64,000 bases of DNA from Cheiracanthium punctorium (Eukaryota > Arthropoda > Arachnida > Araneae > Cheiracanthiidae). The notes under the pieces were generated by a model, which did no database searches, was not told where the DNA came from, and was given only the letters and a program-made list of their open reading frames with translations. Shown piece by piece: positions 54,321 through 64,000 of this stretch; position 1 is the stretch's first letter, and the number at the start of each line of letters is the position of its first letter. The translations under genes were made by a program, and so were the position numbers. The stretch spans positions 1 through 64,000 of the forward strand of contig JAWZYV010014439.1 of assembly GCA_038373885.1 (NCBI GenBank), written 5' to 3'.

Positions 54321-54788
54321 AAAAATTATTTCCTATTTTGTATAACTCTAAAACTTTAACCCGTAGATTTTTTTAACTTTGTATTTAGAACTATTGTAAT
54401 ATCTAACTGTTTTCAATATCTTTTTTGACAGCAATCGACTGAGAATTTATTTACATGGTGAGCCAAATGACTTTGAATACATTGAGGTGTATAGATGCAT
54501 TCAATTCATTGAAGGTCTGTGGACAATTACTACTTTGGCTATCCCCAAAATCTCGCTGACTATCTCAAGTTTGTCGGCTTTTGGTGAAATATCGCCAAAT
54601 AAAGTGTCAGAAGGAAATCTTTCAAATTGAACTCAGCTTGGCGATATCGAAATATTTGGCTAGAAATAGCTAAACCTTACTATTATTGATATTTTATCTC
54701 TTTCAAACAAATAAATTTAGAGGAAGTGCGTCGAAAATATTTTTGATCTAATGGACGTGCAAGGAAGTCATGTGTTGGACACATCAGA

Positions 54789-55048
54789 TTTTTTAAAAAT
54801 ATAATTTGGCATGACACGATACAGTTATGGTTTTTAAAGTGAAAAGTTTGCTTTTTATGACAGCTTATGTTTGAAACTTCAATCACACATAAGGTCGTGA
54901 TATTAAAAATAGAATTTGTAAAATAGCTCAGAAATAGAATTATTTTAACACAAAATGAATAAAACTTCAACGTTTCTTTACGATCACAAGACTTTTCTTA
55001 AATGTTCGAAATTTTACAAAATATCGGCGTTTTAGACTAAAAAAAAAA
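54789..55048. other. Spacer between inverted HINE copies 1 and 2
   Basis: About 260 bp of AT-rich hAT interior without coding sequence. Together with copies 1 and 2 it forms a ~4.2-kb inverted repeat (52820-57040). Confidence 0.6.
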
Positions 55049-57040
55049 TCTGATGTGTCCAACACATGACTTCCTTGCACGTCCATTAGATCAAAAATAT
55101 TTTCGACGCACTTCCTCTAAATTTATTTGTTTGAAAGAGATAAAATATCAATAATAGTAAGATTTAGCGATTTCTAGCCAAATATTTCGATATCGCCAAG
55201 CTGAGTTCAATTTGAAAGATTTCCTTCTGACACTTTATTTGGCGATATTTCACCAAACGCCGACAAACTTGAGATAGTCAGCGAGATTTTGGGGATAGCC
55301 AAAGTAGTCATTGACCACAGACTTTCAATGAATTGAATGCATCTATACACCTCAATGTATTCAAAGTCATTTGGCTCACCATGTAAATAAATTCTCAGTC
55401 GATTGCTGTCAAAAAGATATTGAAAACAGTTAGATATTACACTAGTTCTAAATATAAAGTTAAAAATTCCACAGGTTAAAGTTTTAGAGTTATACAAAAT
55501 AGGAAATAATTCTTGGCGCCAAATTTGGCGATATTTCGGCGAAACTCGTCAATGTCGACGACATTTGGCGAGATTTTAAGCATGAACCAAACAATGAAAG
55601 ATTATCGCCAAATTTGGCGATATTTCGCCAAAACTCGCCAAGAACGATGACTAATGGCGATACTTTGGGCATGGACCAAATGACTGACTATCGCCATATT
55701 TGGCGACATTTCGCCAAAACTCACCAAGGTCGAGGACAGACGGCGAGATTTTGGGCATGTACCAAACAATGACTGTCTACAGTTGTATTATATTGAAGAT
55801 GTCCATAGACATTAAGGTACTGAAATTCTTTTCGGTGGTCCTGTAAATAAACTCTCCAGTAGATTGGAACCAAAAATCGAGATGCACAACTAGATGTTAC
55901 AACATTCTTATACATGAAATTTCATAATAGTTTTTGAGATTTGAGAGTTAAATATGCACACACATACACCAAAAGTCGCCAAGCTTGGCGACTTTTGGCA
56001 TAGTTCTTGAGGGAGGCACGTGACCGTGGTCGGACCATTACCTAACTTATGTGGTAGGACGGTATTGTGCTTGAAATGGATGAATGCCCCTAAAATTGCT
56101 ATTGACCGTAATGTATTGGAAATCTTTTGAGTGTTCCTGTAGCAGAACTATAAATGATAAAGACATTTTTTTTTAATGGAGAAATTCATTTTCTAACTCT
56201 TTACAGCATATATCACTTCTGAGTCGTTTGAAATAGCCCAATACCTCTAAAAAACGCTTTGATGAATTTCGGCCCATAGAGTGTAATGTATTTCGAATCT
56301 TTTAGGCGGTCCTGTAGATAAACTATTCAGTCGAATGGAACCGAAAGGGGAGGTGCACAACTAGATGTTACAACAATCCTAAGCATAAAGTTTCAACATT
56401 CAACGCCTAACAGTTTTTGAGATATGCGAGTTTAATGAATTTCGGCCCATTGAGTGTAATGTATTTCGAATGTTTTGGGCAGTCCTGTAGATAAACTATC
56501 CAGTCGAATGGAACCAAAAGGGGAGGTGCACAACTAGATGTTACAACTATCCAAAATATGAAGTTTCGACATTCTACGCCTAATAGCTTTTGAGTTAGGC
56601 GAGTTTAATGAATTTCGGCCCATAGAGCGTAATGTATTTCGAATCTTTTGGGCGGTCCTGTACATAAACTATCCATTCGATTGCCACCAAAAGGGGAGGT
56701 GCACAACTAGATCATAGAACAATCCTAAATATCAAATCTCAACATTCTACGACCAATAGTTTTTGAGATATGCGAGTTACATACATACGTACGTACGTAC
56801 GTACATACGTACGTACGTACGTACAGACGGCATGGAAAAACTGGCCACAGTAGACTCGCCACTGGTCAAAATGAGTTGCAGACGCGTTAATATGATCGTG
56901 CATGCTAGGCTACGATGAGATGCATCGAAAAAATTTTTTGAATTAAATTTAGAGGTAGTCAAAATCGGTTTTTATGTCGAAATTTGGCCCCCAAAATTTT
57001 TCGGGATCACATTACTTCCTTATACTACGTACAAGGAAGT
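55049..57040 (-). mobile_element. HINE copy 2 (inverted)
   Basis: Reverse complement of copy 1 over its full length, from TCTGATGTGTCCAACACATG to CAAGGAAGT then AAAAAATG. Its TACG tract (56786-56824) is the longest of the set. T runs (as A runs on this strand) flank both ends. Confidence 0.85.
56786..56824. repeat. (TACG)n microsatellite in HINE copy 2
   Basis: ACGTACGTACGTACGTACAT then more ACGT repeats. The corresponding tracts in copies 1, 3 and 4 (near 53037, 57667, 60589) are shorter, a sign of microsatellite expansion after insertion. Confidence 0.88.
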
Positions 57041-57450
57041 AAAAAATGTAGTAAAATTTTGGGACTTTGAACTCAAAAAATATTTCAATCAAACGATTTG
57101 CCATCGAATTCTGAAAATTTCAAGAATCCCTTACAAATGAGTTATCAATATAAGCACAAACTTTTATTATTGGACCAAAATACCATGGTATATTTTTCCA
57201 TATTGAATGAATAGACCCAGAGAGTGATAATCTTTCAGAACTGGTGGAGAAATAAATGTATCGATTATTAAAGCTTCAAAATGTTAGAAAACCAGCAGAT
57301 TTTAATGTAAAATCAAGAGACCAAGGAGAAACCATCAAAATCCGGTAGTCTCCTGAAAAAATCCAGTAGAACTGGCAGGTATGCAATAGTATATACACAA
57401 ATAAGACAGTGTTGTATAAAGTGCTCTCGGTATGGCTTCCTTTCCTTTTT
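57041..57450. other. Large-hAT interior between HINE copies 2 and 3
   Basis: About 410 bp without recognisable coding sequence or repeat. Confidence 0.4.
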
Positions 57451-59422
57451 ACTACCTTGTACGTAGTATAAGGAAGTAATGTGATCCCGAAAAATTTTGG
57501 GGGCCAAATTTCGACATAAAAACCGATTTTGACTACCTCTAAATTTAATTTAAAATTTTTTTTCGATGCATCTCATCGTAGGCTAGCATGCACGATCATA
57601 TTAACGCGTTTGCAACTCATTTTGACCAGTGGCGAGTCTACTGTGGCCAGTTTTTCCATGCCGTCTGTACGTACGTACGTACGTATGTATGTAACTCGCA
57701 TATCTCAAAAACTATTGGTCGTAGAATGTTGAGATTTGATATTTAGGATTGTTCTATGATCTAGTTGTGCACCTCCCTTTTTGGTGGCAATCGAATGGAT
57801 AGTTTATGTACAGGACCGCCCAAAAGATTCGAAATACATTACGCTCTATGGGCCGAAATTCATTAAACTCGCCTAACTCAAAAGCTATTAGGCGTAGAAT
57901 GTCGAAACTTCATATTTTGGATAGTTGTAACATCTAGTTGTGCACCTCCCCTTTTGGTTCCATTCGACTGGATAGTTTATCTACAGGACTGCCCAAAACA
58001 TTCGAAATACATTACACTCAATGGGCCGAAATTCATTAAACTGCATATCTCAAAAAACTGTTAGGCGTTGAATGTTGAAACTTTATATTTAGGATTGTTG
58101 TAACATCTAGTTGTGCACCTCCCTTTCGGTTCCATTCGACTGAATAGTTTATCTACAGGACCGCCCAAAAGATTCGAAATACATTACGCTCTATGGGCCG
58201 AAATTCATCAAAGCGTTTTTTAGAGGTATTGGGATATTTCAAACGACTCAGAAGTGATATATGCTGTAAAGAGTTAGAAAATGAATTTCTCCATTAAAAA
58301 AAAGTGTCTTTATCATTTATAGTTCTGCTACAGGAACACTCAAAAGATTTCCAATACATTACGGCCAATAGCAATTTTAGGGGCATTCATCCATTTCAAG
58401 CACAATACCGTCCTACCACATAAGTTAGGTAATGGTCCGACCACGGTCACGTGCCTCCCTCAAGAACTGTGCCAAAAGTCGCCAAGCTTGGCGACTTTTG
58501 GTGTACGTGTGTGCATATTTAACTCTCAAATCTCAAAAACTATTATGAAATTTCATATATAAGAATGTTGTAACATCTAGTTGTGCATCTCGATTTTTGG
58601 TTCCAATCTACTGGAGAGTTTATTTACAGGACCACCGAAAAGAATTTCAGTACCTTAATGTCTATGGACATCTTCATTATAATACAACTGTAGACAGTCA
58701 TTGTTTGGTACATGCCCAAAATCTCGCCGTCTGTCCTTGACCTTGGCGAGTTTTGGCGAAATATCGCCAAATTTGGCGATAGTCAGTCATTTGGTCCATG
58801 CCCAAAGTATCGCCATTTGTCATCGTTCTTGGCGAGTTTTGGCGAAATATCGCCAAATTTGGCGGTAATCTGTCATTGTTTGGTTTATGCTTAAAATCTC
58901 GCCAAATGTCGTGCACATTGACGAGTTTCGCCGATATATCGCCAAATTTGGCGCCAAAAATTATTTCCTATTTTGTATAACTCTAAAATTTTAACCTGTA
59001 GATTTTTTAACTTTGTATTTAGAACTATTGTAATACCTAACTGTTTTCAATATCTTTTTTGACAGCAATCGACTGAGAATTTATTTACATGGTGAGCCAA
59101 ATGACTTTGAATACATTGAGGTGTATAGATGCATTCAACTCATTGAAAGTCTGTGGTCAATGACTACTTTGGCTATCCCCAAAATCTCGCTGACTATCTC
59201 AAGTTTGTCGGCTTTTGGTGAAATATCGCCAAATAAAGTGTCAGAAGGAAATCTTTCAAATTGAACTCAGCTTGGCGATATCGAAATATTTGGCTAGAAT
59301 TCGCTAAACCTTACTATTATTGATATTTTATCTCTTTCAAACAAATAAATGTATAGGAAGTGCGTCGAAAATATTTTTGATCTAATGGACGTGCAAGGAA
59401 GTCATGTGTTGGACACATCAGA
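57451..59422 (+). mobile_element. HINE copy 3
   Basis: Starts ACTACCTTGTACGTAGTATA (one change in the subterminal repeat) after TTTTT and ends TTGGACACATCAGA before a T run. Same module order as copy 1, with scattered substitutions and 1-2-base indels (for example a base missing near 58042). Confidence 0.85.
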
Positions 59423-60222
59423 TTTTTTTAATGATGTAAAACTCCATTCAGGTCCCCCCCCCCCCCCACCAAACTCATTTTCGCCAACGCAAACTCCAAA
59501 CTACGGCACTGATAACGGAAAAAACGCACTCAAAATACTGGTATTAAACAATAAAGTAAATAAAAAACTTTCTAAAAAACACACATAAGATGTAACGGGT
59601 AAGTAGATACGTACGTTTCGACTAAAACAATTTCTAGTCGAAACGTACGTATCTACTTACCTGTTACATCTTATGTGTGTTTTTTACAAAGTTTTTTATT
59701 TACTTTACGGCACTCATAGTTTTGTCACATACGGATAAGCAAATATTTTCCTCAGTCCTGGAGAGAATATTTCATGACTAAATTAAAAGTTATGAATATT
59801 TTATGAAAATTTAATTACTTATGATAGTGTCAGGGGTGTAACCATGCCTCCACAGCAAAAATGTGGATTTTTGTTGGCAAAGTGATAATAATCGAGCCTT
59901 TTTGTTAAAAATTCCGCGTTTTGCGTACTCCCCCCTGCAATTTATTAATGTAATAGACTTTATTAATGTAAAAACCAGATTGATTATTAATGCCTAAATA
60001 ATGTGAATCCTCTTAAATTCGAACGTTTGCGGCTCCTTCTGCACAACTTAGAGAGGTATGTATGCTGTTTCTATGTTATGGGCACGTTCTGTTCCTCGGA
60101 AAACTGTCTAATATTTGGAGGTGACCAACTTGGGAACTGAATCGGCAAATCTATTTTTTCATTCGGCAATTTACGTCTCTTCACCCCCCCCCCCCCAAGA
60201 TTTTCTTCTGGGATCGGCCCTG
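59423..60222. other. Right portion of the large hAT
   Basis: Holds a C run (59454-59467), the palindrome at 59553-59706, a hAT-MITE-like end CAGGGGTGTAACCATG at 59831 whose partner I could not fix, and the C-rich subterminal stretch leading to the right terminal repeat. No gene. Confidence 0.5.
59553..59706. repeat. Foldback element, ~70-bp arms
   Basis: AAGTAAATAAAAAACTTTCT at the left is mirrored by AAAGTTTTTTATTTACTTT at the right. GTAAGTAGATACGTACGTTT and CGACTA are mirrored by TAGTCGAAACGTACGTATCT, and the loop is about 9 bases. Confidence 0.88.
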
Positions 60223-60230
60223 AGCGCAGG

Positions 60231-60370
60231 ACGCTGTTCACATCTTACAACAATACCTGGAGAACACTGAAGGCACAGACAACACCCTATTTAACTGTGA
60301 TCAAAAATTAGGTGACTTTGTGAATGCCAACAACCTTAAAAAATGCAAACAACAAAAAATAACTGTTTTT
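60231..60370 (+). pseudogene. Tigger transposase, C-terminal part after the hAT insertion
   Basis: Continues the frame of 48427-49759 once the hAT and one target copy are removed: QDAVHILQQYLENTEGTDNT, then LFNCDQKLGDFVNANNLKKC and KQQKITVF. The Leu-rich helix after a Pro/Ser linker and the final QxxITxF box are what Tigger/pogo proteins have at this position. A HINE in the following T run (60371-62336) cuts it again, so the last few codons and stop after 62336 are uncertain. Confidence 0.85.
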
Positions 60371-62336
60371 ACTTCCTTGTACGTAGTATAAGGAAGTAAT
60401 GTGATCCCGAAAAATTTTGGGGGCCAAATTTCGACAAAAAAACCGATTTTGACTACCTCTAAATTGAATTAAAAAAAATTTTTCGATGCATCTCATCGTA
60501 GGCTAGCATGCACGATCATATTAACGCGTCTGCAACTCATTTTGACCAGCGGCGAGTTTATTGTGGTCAGTTTTTCCATGCCGTCTGTACGTACGTACGT
60601 ATGTATGTAACTCGCATATCTCAAAAACTATGGGTCGTAGAATGTTGAGATTTGATATTTAGGATTGTTCTGTGATCTAGTTGTGCACCTCCCCTTTTGG
60701 TCGCAATCGAATGAATAGTTTATGTACAGGACCGCCCAAAAGATTCGAAATACATTACGTTCTATGGGCCGAAAATCATTAAACTCGCCTAACTCAAAAG
60801 CTATTAGGCGTAGAATGTCGAAACTTCATATTTTGGATAGTTGTAACATCTAGTTGTGCACCTCCCCTTTTGGTGGCAATCGAATGGATAGTTTATGTAC
60901 AGGACCGCCCAAAAGATTCGAAATACATTACGCTCTATGGGCCGAAATTCATTAAACTCGCATATCTCAAAAACTGTTAGGCGTTGAATGTTGAAACTTT
61001 ATATTTAGGATTGTTGTAACATATAGTTGTGCACCTCCCCTTTCGGTTCCATTCGACTGAATTGTTTATCTACAGGACCGCCCAAAAGATTCGAAATACA
61101 TTACGCTCTATGGGCCGAAATTCATCAAAGCGTTTTTTAGAGGTATTGGGCTATTTCAAACGACTCAGAAGTGATATATGCTGTAAAGAGTTAGAAAATG
61201 AATTTCTCTATTAAAAAAAGTGTCTTTATCATTTATAGTTCTGCTACAGGAACACTCAAAAGATTTCCAATACATTACGGTCAATAGCAATTTTAGGGGC
61301 ATTCATCCATTTCAAGCACAATACCGTCCTACCACATAAGTTAGGTAATGGTCCGACCACGGTGACGTGCCTCCCTCAAGAACTATGCCAAAAGTCGCCA
61401 AGCTTGGCGACTTTTGGTGTACGTGTGTGCATATTTAACTCTCAAATCTCAAAAACTATTATGAAATTTCATATATAAGAATGTTGTAACATCTAGTTGT
61501 GCATCTCGATTTTTGGTTCCAATCTACTGGAGAGTTTATTTACAGGACCACCGAAAAGAATTTCAGTACCTTAATGTGTATGGACATCTTCATTATAATA
61601 CAACTGTAGACAGTCATTGTTTGGTACATGCCCAAAATCTCGCCGTCTGTCCTCGACCTTGGCGAGTTTTGGCGAAATATCGCCAAATCTGGCGATAGTC
61701 AGTCATTTCGTCCATGCCCAAAGTATCGCTATTTGTCATCGTTCTTGGCGAGTTTTGGCGAAATATCGCCAAATTTGGCGATAATCTGTCGTTTGGTTTA
61801 TGCTTAAAATCTCGCCAAATGTCGTCGACATTGACGAGTTTCGCCGAAATATCGCCAAATTTGGCGCCAAAAATTATTTCCTATTTTGTATAACTCTAAA
61901 ACTTTAACCCGTAGATTTTTTAACTTTGTATTTAGAACTATTGTAATATCTAACTGTTTTCAATATCTTTTTTGACAGCAATCGACTGAGAATTTATTTA
62001 CATGGTGAGCCAAATGACTTTGAATACATTGAGGTGTATAGATGCATTCAATTCATTGAAAGTCAGTGTGGTCAATGACTACTTTGGCTATCCCAAAATC
62101 TCGCAAACTATCTCAAATTTGTCGGCTTTTGGTGAAATATCGCCAAATAAAGTGTCAGAAGGAAATCTTTCAAATTGAACTCAGCTTGGCGATATCGAAA
62201 TATTTGGCTAGAAATCGCTAAACCTTACTATTATTGATATTTTATCTCTTTCAAACAAATAAATTTAGAGGAAGTGCGTCGAAAATATTTTTGATCTAAT
62301 GGACGTGCAAGGAAGTCATGTGTTGGACACATCAGA
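60371..62336 (+). mobile_element. HINE copy 4, in the 3' coding end of the Tigger gene
   Basis: Starts ACTTCCTTGTACGTAGTATA after CTGTTTTT and ends TTGGACACATCAGA before TTTTTACTTTAATGG. Same features as copies 1-3. It inserted directly into Tigger sequence rather than into the large hAT. Confidence 0.87.
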
Positions 62337-62660
62337 TTTTTACTTTAATGGATTTAGAAGCACGCGTAGAGTTTTCAACGATAATAGAACACACATACAC
62401 ATGATAAAAAAAAAAGAAAGAAAATGTTAGCTGAATTAAATCTTCTCTGTCATCTGCTAGAGATAACTCTTTCTGCCAAACGTGAAATTCTGAAGTTCGC
62501 TGGGTCAAGAGATGTTGCAGAAAATCAGCAGACCTATCGGTACATATTTTGATCAATTCATGATAAAAGTTGCATTGCTTCTAAATGACTTTCGTTTTAC
62601 ATTATGAATTTTGCTCCATTTTTAAATCCAAACTTTTTAATTTTTATAAAAATAAAAAAA

Positions 62661-62735
62661 CCTGGAGTGGAGTGACTGTGTTTGACATTTCCGAATACTT
62701 GATCTTTACCATACGTTTAAGTAAGTTTGATTCAA
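62661..62735 (-). mobile_element. Fragment of HINE subfamily 2 (inverted)
   Basis: CTGGAGTGGAGTGACT, TTTCCGAATACTTGATC and TTTACCATACGTTTAAGTAA follow the right end of the element at 45980-46590 in reverse complement. It appears truncated. Confidence 0.55.
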
Positions 62736-64000
62736 CTCAACCGGAGTGTTAGTGTTCGGACGTCGTGCACTTCAAATCATTTGAGTGTATAGCCACAATG
62801 CATCAGAATACTTTTTTTTTATGTACAGATTCTAAATAAACCAGTACCTTTCTCTACTTTAAAAAAGATTATAGGGCTAAAGCTTTCCATTAATTTCCAT
62901 CTACAATCAATAGAAAGAACAAAAAGCAAAGATGGAAAAACCTTCGACATAACACCAATCCCGGCTGCATAATAACTACCTTTACTCTCTGTTGGGAACG
63001 GGGGAACATGAAGCCTTCTTATTGGCTGCTTTCTCAGAGCATCTTAAAATTTCAATATATGTGGTGGTGCCATCTATATTTTTATTGTTAAACTCATGAC
63101 TGCCTCGCCTTAATTAAATTAACAGCATAAAAAACATCAGAATGATTTGCTTTGGTGTATATTTAATTAAAAAAAAAATTCCTCCCATTTAACAGCATTC
63201 CTTTAAACATATTTTTCTTTAGTTAATTTGTTCTCTCTCTTAATCAGATACTCAAATGTTATGAATATTAAATACTACTAATTTTAAATGACAAAAATTG
63301 AACCCTGTTTTTCAAAGGAAATAAAGTTTAACAATGCCTACATATGTGTGACGTGTGACAAGAATATTCTAAGGATAGAGCATCTTTTTTTTTTTTTTTT
63401 TTTTTTTTAATTATAGCAAAGAAAAGTACTAGGTATTACTATAAAATGAAATTCATTTTTCATTGTAAGAAAGATGCAGTTACCTTTTAGAATGACAATA
63501 TTTTTATCAAAAGAGTATTCTGAATGATAAATTCAACATAATAGGATATATAAGAGGATTTTGTTAAATTTTAAATTTGTTTGTTTGATTAAAGATTTTG
63601 TTAAGTGATAATATTTTAAAACCTCAAATATTAGAAAAGTATATTATAAATTGATACAAATGCATTTATAATATACTTTTCTTTAAAAAATATTTAGAAA
63701 TTTAAATGCTTTTAGAAATTAGAAAAGTATTTTTTTAATGCTACTATATTCATAGAAAAATATGCGAAACGAAAAATTTCCTTGAACTGGTAAAGACACT
63801 TACCTATGTATTTAGAATACTCTAATATAAACAATAAATTTCTCATTCAATATTTATTGCTATAGTTTTTGAGTATACACAATTCTCAGTTAATTCTCTA
63901 TAAGGCATTTCTTAAAATTATTCACATATATAGAGAGAGACATATTATAGAATAAAACTTTATTAGCTTATAAATTTTCATTTATTTCTTGCTAGTTTTA
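62736..64000. other. Gene-free right flank
   Basis: AT-rich with a long T run (63387-63408). I see no coding exon, RNA gene or intact mobile element. A small inverted pair, TATTATAAATTGATACAAAT / ATTTATAATATACTTTTC, lies near 63635-63680. Confidence 0.4.

Larger units (their letters stand above)
52820..54788 (+). mobile_element. HINE (DINE-1-like, non-autonomous Helentron), copy 1
   Basis: Starts ACTTCCTTGTACGTAGTATA then AGGAAGTAATGTGATCC and ends ACGTGCAAGGAAGTCATGTG then TTGGACACATCAGA. ACTTCCTTGTACGT and ACGTGCAAGGAAGT form a 14-bp subterminal inverted repeat with one mismatch. ATGTGT-TGG-ACACAT is a hairpin close to the 3' end. The element lies between T runs. In order it holds a GTACGTACGTATGTATG tract, about five degenerate ~173-bp modules and a three-unit ~86-bp minisatellite of GGCGA/TCGCC palindromes. 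It has no protein gene. This architecture is that described for Helentron-associated elements such as Drosophila DINE-1. Confidence 0.85.
49760..60222. mobile_element. 10.46-kb non-autonomous hAT insertion splitting the Tigger gene
   Basis: Left end CAGGGCCGATCCCGTGG and, inverted from the right, CAGGGCCGATCCCAGAAG: a 13-bp perfect terminal repeat. An identical 8-bp duplication AGCGCAGG flanks it at 49752-49759 and 60223-60230. Removing the element plus one duplication rejoins the Tigger reading frame exactly. Inside are two smaller hAT MITEs, three HINE copies, a palindrome and a short-motif array. The element's own sequence is only about 4.2 kb and has no transposase. Confidence 0.9.
47855..62660 (+). 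mobile_element. Tigger/pogo transposon, disrupted by nested insertions
   Basis: The left terminal repeat CAGTCGAACTTCGATAACTC follows TA (47853-47854), as in Tigger elements. More CGATAACTCGAAGT motifs lie just inside. The transposase gene starts at 48427, is cut by a 10.46-kb hAT at 49760, resumes at 60231 and is cut again by a HINE at 60371, with its tail after 62336. I could not find the right terminal repeat, so the right limit is a rough estimate set where a different repeat begins. Confidence 0.75.

Noticed and set aside
54077..54345. Small overlapping open frames (MPKxSP...GEFWxNIAKFG) recurring in the HINE copies
   Set aside because: They come from the ~86-bp minisatellite, overlap each other in the same unit, appear on either strand with copy orientation and have no start context or domain. 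They are repeat shadows.
52820..62336. CRISPR-like or satellite array
   Set aside because: The repeats are long, degenerate modules inside dispersed elements in a eukaryotic genome. There are no short identical repeats with unique spacers.

Overview
This is a eukaryotic nuclear genome window. It is AT-rich and intron-rich, with GT-AG splice sites, long T and A runs, and a very heavy load of DNA transposons. Helitron and Helentron-type elements, hAT elements with 8-bp target duplications, Tigger/pogo elements and DINE-1-like repeats together suggest an arthropod. A chelicerate such as a spider is plausible, but I cannot prove that from sequence alone.

Only one cellular gene is convincingly visible: the DNA-replication gene for GINS subunit SLD5 (GINS4). 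It is on the + strand in seven coding exons (18618-37921, 222 aa when joined). Its introns carry most of the central sequence and have collected hAT miniature elements (MITEs), a solo LTR, a MULE-like element, palindromes and decayed transposons. Intron 5 contains unexplained exon-like segments whose phase fits exon 5.

Left part (1-13.8 kb): a complete hAT element (1321-6274) has a perfect 8-bp duplication and an intact 812-aa transposase. Next is a 4.1-kb element (6728-10830) with an intact 900-aa protein of a poorly characterised transposase lineage (GHGKG...DGxGG...KR motif) and nine scattered copies of a CCATGGAGGTTAC motif. Then comes a canonical non-autonomous Helitron (11862-13771) with nested insertions.

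Right part (38-64 kb): this is almost entirely transposon on transposon. A decayed Tigger (39.0-42.2 kb, - strand) carries a hAT and a Helentron-type insert. A second Tigger (from 47855) is cut in its 3' coding end by a 10.46-kb hAT insertion (49760-60222, perfect TSD AGCGCAGG). That hAT holds two smaller hAT MITEs and three ~2-kb HINE (DINE-1-like) copies. A fourth HINE sits in the remaining Tigger tail. Removing the hAT rejoins the Tigger reading frame exactly. The HINE copies share a subterminal inverted repeat, a 3' hairpin, a TACG microsatellite, an internal ~173-bp tandem module and insertion into T runs.

The window is best read as one old replication gene embedded in several generations of nested transposition. 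The order of insertion can be worked out from target duplications and paralogous empty sites.
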